Of a DNA stretch of 64,000 bases, positions 41,735-49,136 are shown in pieces. The stretch spans positions 1 to 64,000 of the forward strand of contig CANJYB010000015.1 in assembly GCA_947479085.1 (NCBI GenBank), in the 5' to 3' direction. Source of the stretch: Bacteroidota bacterium. Its GTDB lineage: Bacteria; Bacteroidota; Bacteroidia; 2-12-FULL-35-15. A program made the translations under genes and the position numbers. The notes below the pieces were generated by a model. That model was not told where the DNA came from and ran no database searches. It saw only the letters and a list, made by a program, of their open reading frames with translations. The number at the start of each line of letters is the position of its first letter. Position 1 is the stretch's first letter.

Positions 41735-44467
41735 ATGAAGAAATTATTAATCCTCCTTTTTGTTTTTGTTTCATTAAGTGCTTTTTCCCAAAAGATGAGT
41801 ATTGGAGGAAATGTGCAGGATACTGTAATGAAAGCTCCTTTGCAATATGCTTCGGTAATGGTAATCCGTTTAAAAGATTCCCTGCTGATTGATTTTACAA
41901 GAACGGATGCCCAGGGTCGTTTTGATTTTAAAAATCTAAAAACGGATACGGTAGAAGTTGTAATTTCTAATCCTCGCTTTAATGATCAGTCGGTTTATGT
42001 TTTTGGAAGTGCGACCAATAATGTTTTCGATTTTGGTAAATTAATTATGCCTGTTAAAAGTCATGAGCTAAGTGAGGTAGTTATTTATGCCTATAAGGAT
42101 CCTGTATACTATAAAGGAGATACTTTAATTTATCAGGCAGATTCTTTTAAAGTAAAACCAAATGCTACAGTTGAAGACCTTCTTAAAAAATTACCAGGTA
42201 TAAAGGTAGATGCCCAGGGTAAAATTACTTCGCAAGGAAAAGAGGTAAGTCAGGTGTTGGTGGATGGTGATGAATTTTTTGGAAGGGATCCGACCGTTGC
42301 AACTAAGAATTTAGCAGCTAATGGCGTAGAATCTGTTCAGGTATATGAGAAAAAGAATGAAAATGCTTCTGATGGAGAAGAGGAAACTACTCAGGTAATG
42401 AATTTGAAATTAAAGGACGAAGCAAAAAAGGGTTATTTCGGAAAGGTATCTGGCGCTTCGGATTTTCAAAAGTTTTATGAAGGTGAACTATTGGCAAATA
42501 AGTTTAAGGGGGCTCAGAAAATTTCGGTTTTTGCATTGGGTAGTAATACCCCTCGCTCTACATTTGGATGGGGGGATACTTATAAATATGGTTTGGATAA
42601 TGAGATGAACAAGTCTACAGATGAGGAAGGAAATACTTATTGGTACAATGACAATAATCAAAACCAAGGGATACCTCAAACTATAAAGTCAGGGTTTTAT
42701 TACAATGATAGATTAGGAAAGAAAACAAAACTTGGATTTAACTATTCGTATAATAATAATTTATTAAGCGCTACGAGTTCTTCCAGATCACAGTATTTTT
42801 TGAAAGATACCAGCTATACCTCTTCCACGGAAAGTGAGAATTCTCAAAAATCTGACGGGCATTCCATTAATTTAAAATTAACTCAAACACTAGACTCGCT
42901 TACGGAGCTTATTATTGAACCAAAAGTAAAAGTTAATTCTACCGAGCAAAATAATAACCAGATTACCGAATTCTTTACTTCAAAAGATACTCTAACCCAT
43001 TCAACAAATCTGGAAAACACCAATAAGGCAAGTGGCTATAATATTAATACTGATTTTAAATTAACGAGGAAATTTAAAAACAGGGATAGGTTATTAATGC
43101 TTGATTATAATATTATAATGGATGATAACCAGTCGAAAGGAGTTTTGAAATCAGATAATACGTTTTATGGTGCTATTGATTCCTCTTCTATTATTAATCA
43201 GCAAAAAACCAGTGCCAGCAATTCGCAAACGCATAATGCTGTTGTCAGATATACTGAACCTTTGACAAAAAAAATAAAACTTGAGTTTGAATACACTTAT
43301 AACTATAACGTTGGAAAACAAAATAAAAAAACACAGGATTATATTAATGGAGAGTATTCCGGTTTGAATGATTCATTTTCCAATAATTTTGAGAATACCA
43401 GAATTACTAATAGATTGGGATTGAAATTTATTTATGAAACAAAAAAAACAGCTTTCAATGTAGGTTCCCGGTTTAGAAATGTGGACATCACTAATTCTAA
43501 TTTAATTGCTCAAACTAACATAAAACAATCGGTAAATAACATTTTGCCTTATTTGGGATATATGTACCGTTTTAGTCAAACTACGCGTTTTAATTTGAAA
43601 TATACTACTGCATCAAGTCAGCCATCCATTAACCAACTGCAACCCATACCTGATAATAGTAACCCCAACCAGGTGAGAGTAGGTAATCCGGATTTGCTTC
43701 CAAATTATACCCACAGTGTTAATGTTTCGTTTAACACCTATAAACCTATTTCGGGAAAATATATGTGGATGAGTGCTAACTACTCGGCAACAAATAATTC
43801 TTTTGCGAACTCCATAGAGTACGATAATAATGGAAGGACTATTACCAAGGCAGTTAATGTGGATGGTGACTTTAATGGAGGCTTTTATATTGGGGGAGGT
43901 TTGCCTTTCTTTTCAAAAAAACTGGAAATCAGTCCAAGTTTGAATGGAGGGTATATTAATAATGTGAGCTATATTAATGGACAAAAAAATATTACAAAAA
44001 CTCCCAATATTAATACAGGATTGGGCATTAGCGTTAATCTTGATACACTTACTTTCAGCATTAGTTATAATTACGATTATAGTGCTCCTTCTTCTACCAT
44101 AAGCACTGCCAGCAATAAACCTTATAACGAGCAGCAATACGATGCTTCTTTATTATTAAAATTACCGTTTAAATTTTCGATAGAAACAAGTGCCACTTAC
44201 CGTATTAACAGTAACCGAACGGCTGGTTACAATATTAATTACGTGTTGTGGAATGCTTCCATTAATAAAATGTTCTTTAAAAATGAAAACCTGATTGTTT
44301 CTTTAACGGGAAATGATCTTTTAAATCAAAATATTAATACCAGCCGCAGTATTCAGGATAATGTGATAGTGGATAATAAAACCAATATTATCAGCCGCTA
44401 TTTTTTATTGAAATTAACCTATAAGTTTAACAGTACTAAAACCAAGGACGATGAAAATAATTGGTAA
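41735..44467 (+). CDS. TonB-receptor-like outer-membrane beta-barrel protein
   Basis: 910 residues: signal peptide (1-18, ending AFSQ), an N-terminal carboxypeptidase-regulatory-like domain (about 20-105; GGNVQDTVMKAPLQYASVMV, TDAQGRFDFKNL), a plug-like domain (about 110-230; DTLIYQADSF, ATVEDLLKKLPGIKVDAQGK, VLVDGDEFFGRDPTVATKNL) and a long beta-barrel (about 250-910) rich in Asn/Ser/Tyr strands, ending RYFLLKLTYKFNSTK. It belongs to the outer-membrane beta-barrel group that often pairs with GLPGLI proteins. No obvious N-terminal TonB box is visible, so energised transport is uncertain. It overlaps the next gene by 17 bp. Confidence 0.93.
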   Translation: MKKLLILLFVFVSLSAFSQKMSIGGNVQDTVMKAPLQYASVMVIRLKDSLLIDFTRTDAQGRFDFKNLKTDTVEVVISNPRFNDQSVYVFGSATNNVFDFGKLIMPVKSHELSEVVIYAYKDPVYYKGDTLIYQADSFKVKPNATVEDLLKKLPGIKVDAQGKITSQGKEVSQVLVDGDEFFGRDPTVATKNLAANGVESVQVYEKKNENASDGEEETTQVMNLKLKDEAKKGYFGKVSGASDFQKFYEGELLANKFKGAQKISVFALGSNTPRSTFGWGDTYKYGLDNEMNKSTDEEGNTYWYNDNNQNQGIPQTIKSGFYYNDRLGKKTKLGFNYSYNNNLLSATSSSRSQYFLKDTSYTSSTESENSQKSDGHSINLKLTQTLDSLTELIIEPKVKVNSTEQNNNQITEFFTSKDTLTHSTNLENTNKASGYNINTDFKLTRKFKNRDRLLMLDYNIIMDDNQSKGVLKSDNTFYGAIDSSSIINQQKTSASNSQTHNAVVRYTEPLTKKIKLEFEYTYNYNVGKQNKKTQDYINGEYSGLNDSFSNNFENTRITNRLGLKFIYETKKTAFNVGSRFRNVDITNSNLIAQTNIKQSVNNILPYLGYMYRFSQTTRFNLKYTTASSQPSINQLQPIPDNSNPNQVRVGNPDLLPNYTHSVNVSFNTYKPISGKYMWMSANYSATNNSFANSIEYDNNGRTITKAVNVDGDFNGGFYIGGGLPFFSKKLEISPSLNGGYINNVSYINGQKNITKTPNINTGLGISVNLDTLTFSISYNYDYSAPSSTISTASNKPYNEQQYDASLLLKLPFKFSIETSATYRINSNRTAGYNINYVLWNASINKMFFKNENLIVSLTGNDLLNQNINTSRSIQDNVIVDNKTNIISRYFLLKLTYKFNSTKTKDDENNW

Positions 44468-45179
44468 ATTGGTTTTGATTCTTTTTGTTCTGTTATTTGT
44501 TAATGCTTCCGCCATTGCTCAGATAACAGCGGGAAAGATTATATATGAAAGAAAAACCAATCTATATAAAAAATTTAAAAATGATGATGTAAAGGAATGG
44601 TTGCAGCCGGAAGACAAAAATAAAGTGGATATTTTTGAATTGTATTTTAATGATTCGTTGTCAGTATTTAAAATTCAGGAGAGTGATTTGAAAGAACGGA
44701 TGAGCTGGGCTACGAGTAAAAATCAGGTGTATCAGAATAGAAATACAAATTCGCGATTAACCATAAAATCGGTATGGGGAGAGGAGCTGTATGTTCAGGA
44801 TACGCTGTATAAACGCCAATGGAAGATAACGGATAGCAAACGAAGCATAAGTGGATATAGTTGCCGAAAGGCGGTTTGGCAGGCGAATGATACCACCCGG
44901 ATTTATGCATGGTATTGCGATGAAATAATGACAAGCGTTGGGCCCGAAAGTTTTTATGGTTTGCCGGGAGCCATTCTTGGTCTGGCTACTGAAGATGGTG
45001 GGGTTATTTACTTTGCCAAAAGTGTGGAAATATCAAAACCCGAGGTGATTGCTTTATTGCCAAAAAAAGGAAAAAATAAAATTTATGCATCTAACGAGTT
45101 AAAGACCAAGCTTGAAAAAGATTTTGGCAAAAACCCATGGGGGAAAGCGATGGTGAAGGAGATGTTTGGGATTTGGTAA
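44451..45179 (+). CDS. GLPGLI family protein
   Basis: 242 residues with a signal peptide (about 1-25, ending AIAQ). The family-defining motif is present as YGLPGAILGLATEDGGVIYF, together with GKIIYERKTNL at the N-terminus and ISGYSCRKAVWQANDTTRIYAWYCDEI in the middle (two Cys). Function is unknown in the literature I know. The start codon lies inside the end of the upstream barrel gene, so translation is coupled and a joint role in the outer membrane or periplasm is likely. Confidence 0.93.
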   Translation: MKIIGKLVLILFVLLFVNASAIAQITAGKIIYERKTNLYKKFKNDDVKEWLQPEDKNKVDIFELYFNDSLSVFKIQESDLKERMSWATSKNQVYQNRNTNSRLTIKSVWGEELYVQDTLYKRQWKITDSKRSISGYSCRKAVWQANDTTRIYAWYCDEIMTSVGPESFYGLPGAILGLATEDGGVIYFAKSVEISKPEVIALLPKKGKNKIYASNELKTKLEKDFGKNPWGKAMVKEMFGIW

Positions 45180-45318
45180 AGGTTTTATTTTTTTGTTCAC
45201 TATTTATTTAAACTCCCGAGCTGATTTAAAAGTTGTTTTAGGATAAGTAACGGTATGTAAATAGATTTCTATTTATTATTGCTCTCTCCAGATAATAAAT
45301 AACGTTGTATTGGATTTT

Positions 45319-45508
45319 AATACCTCTCTTCAGGTTGTAAATACCCCTTTCCAGATTTTGAATACCCCTTTGCAAGATTACAAATACCCCTTTCCAGATT
45401 GTAAATACCCTTCTCCAGATTATAAATACCCCTCTCCAGATTGTAAATACCCCTCTCCAGATTGCAAATACCCCTCTCCAGATTGTAAATACCCCTTGAA
45501 AGATTATG
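45319..45508. repeat. Tandem array 4: nine copies of a 21-bp unit
   Basis: Units of AATACCCCTC/TCCAGATTGTA start at 45319, 45340, 45361, 45383, 45404, 45425, 45446, 45467 and 45488. All spacings are 21 bp except one of 22, which shifts any reading frame. The last five copies are the most uniform. The array fills most of the 434-bp gap between the convergent GLPGLI gene and the membrane protein; the remainder shows nothing recognisable. Confidence 0.94.
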
Positions 45509-45613
45509 ATTTTTTCTTGTTAAGTTTCAATTTCCAGGTAATGTTTTTCATCTTTTAGTGCCCGAAATTCAATTTTTGATGTGCTTTTTTCCATTTTCGC
45601 AAAGAAAAGTAGT

Positions 45614-46699
45614 TTATATGCCAAATGGGAGGTGGAATAATCTCTCTAAACCAAAATTACTGGCAAAATATTGGGGAATAGCAAAATTGATAAGAATGAC
45701 CACGGTACTTAGTATTGCAAATTTATTTCCCTCCATTTCTAGTTTTAACTGTTCGGCACTTAGTAATATGGCGGGGAATAAAAGGCAAAGCATTCGGGAG
45801 ATATCAAAAGCAATAAGCAACTGAAGTATTACGCCAATAATAATAGACAGAAGTACTATAATAAATGCATAATTGTTGGTTTGTATACTTTTTCCAATGA
45901 TCCAAACGGGGTAAATCCAGAATAATTTGAAAGTGAAAAATAGCCCCGGGATAAATAAAGGAATCATTGACTGTAAGTCGGTTTTAAAACTTTCGTTTAA
46001 AAAATAAAAGCTCAGGTTATATTCCACCGTACAATTTATGGAAACATAATAATGGTAAATGAGGTATGGTAAACAGCCAATTATAAAATACAAACTGTTT
46101 TTGGAAAGAGTGAAGGTTTTATTACCATTCCTATAGTTTTGGTAGGCTATTAATCCCGGTAAAACAAAGGCACTACTTTCGTGATTAAGCAATGCCAAAG
46201 TAAAGAATAGGGCAGCTAATTTGGGTTTTTGAACGGAAGTAAATGCTAAAAAAATAAAATAGTAGGTTACCGTATCCGGATAACCTGCTGCTCTTATGGG
46301 GATTAAAATGGCACATGAAAATGCAATGATACCGGCCATATTCAGAGATTCCAAAACCGAGAAGTTAATTTTACGGTAATTAATATAAATGGAAGAAAGC
46401 AGAAGAACGGCAAAAAGGAGAGGGATAAAAAAAAATAAATCTCCTTTGAGAAAAGTAAGGTAACCTATGAGTGGGGCTAAAATACGGTAATGAACCGGAT
46501 TGGGTGTTGATACATCAAAAGGGTGTAAGGATAGTTTAGCGTAATAAGCTCCATGAAACCCGGCATTAAAATCAGGGGCAACGTATAGCATGGCAGTGGC
46601 AAGAAGTAAAACAGAGAGAAAAATACTGGTTAAGAAAATTCCGGTTTTTTGTTCAGATAAATAGCCCCAATGATTGATTTTATTGATAATGCTATTCAT
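45614..46699 (-). CDS. Multi-pass membrane protein, possible GT-C-type glycosyltransferase
   Basis: 361 residues with about ten predicted membrane helices. After the first helix there is a periplasmic loop (DFNAGFHGAYYAKLSLHPFD, VHYRILAPLIGYL) and conserved-looking loops AAGYPDTVTYYF and LLNHESSAFVLPG. The FHG..YY..L and HYRILAPL pattern resembles uncharacterised Bacteroidota membrane proteins with GT-C-like topology, but I cannot assign a family or substrate. It starts 7 bp after a small Cys-containing membrane protein, with which it forms a two-gene operon. Confidence 0.8.
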   Translation of the reverse strand: MNSIINKINHWGYLSEQKTGIFLTSIFLSVLLLATAMLYVAPDFNAGFHGAYYAKLSLHPFDVSTPNPVHYRILAPLIGYLTFLKGDLFFFIPLLFAVLLLSSIYINYRKINFSVLESLNMAGIIAFSCAILIPIRAAGYPDTVTYYFIFLAFTSVQKPKLAALFFTLALLNHESSAFVLPGLIAYQNYRNGNKTFTLSKNSLYFIIGCLPYLIYHYYVSINCTVEYNLSFYFLNESFKTDLQSMIPLFIPGLFFTFKLFWIYPVWIIGKSIQTNNYAFIIVLLSIIIGVILQLLIAFDISRMLCLLFPAILLSAEQLKLEMEGNKFAILSTVVILINFAIPQYFASNFGLERLFHLPFGI

Positions 46700-46706
46700 A
46701 AAAAGT

Positions 46707-46850
46707 TCATTTTTTCTGAGCCTTTTTAGCAGCTTCCATCAATCCGCATTTGTCACAGGCGCTTTTCTTTTTAATACTGCCGTAAATGCGATAGCCCACA
46801 TAGGTAGTGGCAAGTGCCAGAATGAAATATATTAGAATTTGTTGAATCAT
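46707..46850 (-). CDS. Small single-pass membrane protein with CxxC (47 aa)
   Basis: A 47-residue protein: one membrane helix (ILIYFILALATTYVGYRIY), a basic stretch (SIKKKSA), then CDKCG and a helical Lys-rich tail ending KKAQKK. This layout (short helix, then a Cys pair on the cytoplasmic side) is like the FeoB-associated Cys-rich membrane proteins and similar small proteins, although no feo gene is in the window. ATG start, 7 bp from the next gene. The CxxC could bind a metal. Confidence in being a real gene is good because of the helix, position and stop spacing. Confidence 0.72.
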   Translation of the reverse strand: MIQQILIYFILALATTYVGYRIYGSIKKKSACDKCGLMEAAKKAQKK

Positions 46851-46862
46851 TTTGTATTTATT

Positions 46863-46895
46863 ACCCCTGTCAGGGTTCTAAACCCTGACAGGGGT
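46863..46895. repeat. Dispersed GC-rich palindrome, copy 1
   Basis: A perfect 15-bp stem (ACCCCTGTCAGGGTT/AACCCTGACAGGGGT) with a 3-nt loop, upstream of both flanking divergent genes. The same element occurs at 62893-62927. Its position before two starts argues against a simple terminator. Confidence 0.92.
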
Positions 46896-46956
46896 GTTTT
46901 ATTTACCTTTACAAAAGTACAAATAATATTACCTCCCTCACTTGCCTGAATTTTTA

Positions 46957-46964
46957 TAATTTTG
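46957..46964 (+). promoter_or_regulatory. Bacteroidota -7 element (TAATTTTG) for the E1 fusion
   Basis: Exact TANNTTTG match 28 bp before the ATG at 46993. Confidence 0.55.
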
Positions 46965-46992
46965 CCAACCTAAAATAAATCTGAAATCAATA

Positions 46993-48990
46993 ATGATAAC
47001 CGCAGAAACTCCCATACGTTACGATAGAAAAAAATACAGCGATGAAAAACTCATCAAACTTTATAAAGGTGTTTTAAAACCAAGAATGATTGAGGAAAAA
47101 ATGCTGGTGCTTCTTCGTCAAGGACGAATTTCCAAATGGTTCAGCGGAATAGGACAGGAAGCAGGTTCTGTGGGTGCGGCTATGGCGCTCGAAAAGGATG
47201 AGTACATTCTGCCAATGCATCGTAATCTGGGTGTGTTTACTTCCCGGGAAATACCTTTGAATCGACTGTTTTGCCAGTTTCAGGGCAAGCCTTCCGGCTT
47301 TACCAAAGGGCGCGACCGTTCTTTTCATTTTGGTACACAGGAATACCATATTATAGGTATGATTTCTCATTTAGGTCCGCAACTTGGCTTGGCTGATGGA
47401 ATAGCTTTGGGAAATATATTAAAGGAAAATAATAAAGTTACACTGGTTTATTCTGGTGACGGAGGTGCTAGTGAAGGGGATTTTCATGAATCATTGAATG
47501 TGGCTGCTGTTTGGGACTTACCTGTAATATTTGCAATTGAAAATAACGGGTATGGACTAAGCACCCCAAGTAACGAGCAGTTTCGTTGCAAACAGTTTAT
47601 TGATAAAGGGATTGGGTATGGAATGGAAGCAGTGCAGGTGGATGGAAACAATGTATTGGAGGTGTATGACACAGTTAAAAGATTAGCCGAATCTATTCGC
47701 AAAAATCCTCGACCTGTTTTGTTGGAGTTAATTACTTTCCGAATGAGGGGCCATGAGGAAGCTTCGGGCACCAAGTATGTTCCTAAAGAACTATTGGAAA
47801 CATGGGGCAGGAAAGACCCATTGAATAATTACGAGAACTATTTGTTGAAGGAAGGAGTGTTGGATGAAAAAATGATTGAAACTTTTCGTGCGGAAATAAA
47901 GGAGGAAATTGAACACGGTTTGGAAATGGCGTATGCAGAAACATTGCCACCTCCAAACACTGAAGTGGAACTTGTAGACATGTATGCACCTTTCCTTTTA
48001 GATGAAATACAGCCTTCGGGGAATAAAACAAACAAACGTTTTATTGATGCCATTTCAGATGGATTGCGATTAGCAATGCGTAAACACAATGATTTAATAC
48101 TGATGGGGCAGGACATAGCTGACTATGGTGGAGTATTTAAAATTACAGAGGGCTTTGTGGAGGAATTTGGAAAACAAAGAGTGCGTAATACTCCTCTTTG
48201 TGAGGCAGCCATAATAGGTTCCGGTTTTGGTTTATCTATTAATGGAATGAAAGCAATGGTGGAAATGCAGTTTGCCGACTTTGTTACCGAAGGTTTCAAC
48301 CAGATAGTAAACAACCTTGCCAAGAGCCATTACCGCTGGGGACAAAATGCAGATGTGGTGGTGAGAATGCCAACAGGAGCAGGTGTTGCTGCCGGACCGT
48401 TTCACTCGCAAAGTAATGAAGCCTGGTTTTTTCATACCCCAGGTCTTAAAATTGCTTATCCGGCATTTGCATCAGATGCCAAAGGGTTATTATTAACTGC
48501 ATTTGAAGACCCTAACCCGGTAATGTTTTTTGAACATAAAGCTTTGTACCGAAGCATTACAGAAGATATATCAGATGATTATTATACCATTCCTTTTGGA
48601 AAAGCACGTTTGGTGAGAGAAGGGAGCGATTTGACAATTGTGACGTATGGCTTAGCTGTTCATTGGGCCATGGAAATACTGGATAAACATCCTGAAATAA
48701 AAGCAGATTTAATTGACCTAAGAACACTTGTTCCGCTAGATAAAGAAGCGATAATTAATTCTGTAAATAAAACAGGAAAGGCAATTGTATTTCACGAAGA
48801 CACCATTACCGGTGGAATAGGAGGGGAGTTATCGGCTATTATAAATGAAAATTGTTTTGAAAATCTGGATGCTCCTGTTATTCGCTGCGCGAGCCTTGAT
48901 ACACCTGTTCCTATGAATGCAGATTTGGAATGGAACTTTTTGCCAAAAGCTAGATTTGAGGAACAATTGCAGGAGTTATGGAAGTATTAA
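46993..48990 (+). CDS. Fused alpha/beta E1 of a 2-oxoacid dehydrogenase complex
   Basis: 665 residues joining in one chain what are usually two subunits. The alpha part (about 1-330) has IGQEAGSVGAAMAL, GRDRSFHFGTQEYHIIGMIS and the thiamine-diphosphate motif GDGGASEGDFHESLNVAAVW ... ENNGYGLS. The beta part (about 345-665) has DLILMGQDIADYGGVFKITE, NTPLCEAAIIGSGFGLSING, MQFADFVTEGFNQIVNNLAK and VFHEDTITGGIGGEL. It decarboxylates a 2-oxoacid and passes the acyl group to an E2 lipoyl enzyme. Similarity is greater to the branched-chain 2-oxoisovalerate type than to classical pyruvate E1. No E2 or E3 lies nearby. Two hairpins follow. Confidence 0.93.
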   Translation: MITAETPIRYDRKKYSDEKLIKLYKGVLKPRMIEEKMLVLLRQGRISKWFSGIGQEAGSVGAAMALEKDEYILPMHRNLGVFTSREIPLNRLFCQFQGKPSGFTKGRDRSFHFGTQEYHIIGMISHLGPQLGLADGIALGNILKENNKVTLVYSGDGGASEGDFHESLNVAAVWDLPVIFAIENNGYGLSTPSNEQFRCKQFIDKGIGYGMEAVQVDGNNVLEVYDTVKRLAESIRKNPRPVLLELITFRMRGHEEASGTKYVPKELLETWGRKDPLNNYENYLLKEGVLDEKMIETFRAEIKEEIEHGLEMAYAETLPPPNTEVELVDMYAPFLLDEIQPSGNKTNKRFIDAISDGLRLAMRKHNDLILMGQDIADYGGVFKITEGFVEEFGKQRVRNTPLCEAAIIGSGFGLSINGMKAMVEMQFADFVTEGFNQIVNNLAKSHYRWGQNADVVVRMPTGAGVAAGPFHSQSNEAWFFHTPGLKIAYPAFASDAKGLLLTAFEDPNPVMFFEHKALYRSITEDISDDYYTIPFGKARLVREGSDLTIVTYGLAVHWAMEILDKHPEIKADLIDLRTLVPLDKEAIINSVNKTGKAIVFHEDTITGGIGGELSAIINENCFENLDAPVIRCASLDTPVPMNADLEWNFLPKARFEEQLQELWKY

Positions 48991-49064
48991 TTTGAAATTC
49001 TTTTGACTTGTTAAAAGGATAATTTTTTTTAGCTCAAATTAGGGAATGATATTTATTCAAAAAA

Positions 49065-49101
49065 AATCCCTTTAACAGTTATATTACCTGTTAAAGGGAT
49101 T
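49065..49101 (-). terminator. Terminator hairpin for the M16 peptidase
   Basis: A 14-bp stem (AATCCCTTTAACAG with its complement, 9-nt loop) followed on the minus strand by a T-run, between convergent genes. Confidence 0.8.
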
Positions 49102-49128
49102 GAGCTTTTACGAAAAAGTAAAAGCTCT
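49102..49128 (+). terminator. Terminator hairpin for the E1 fusion
   Basis: A 10-bp stem (GAGCTTTTAC/GTAAAAGCTC) with a 6-nt loop followed by TTGTTTT on the plus strand; it abuts the preceding hairpin. Confidence 0.7.
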
Positions 49129-49136
49129 TGTTTTAT

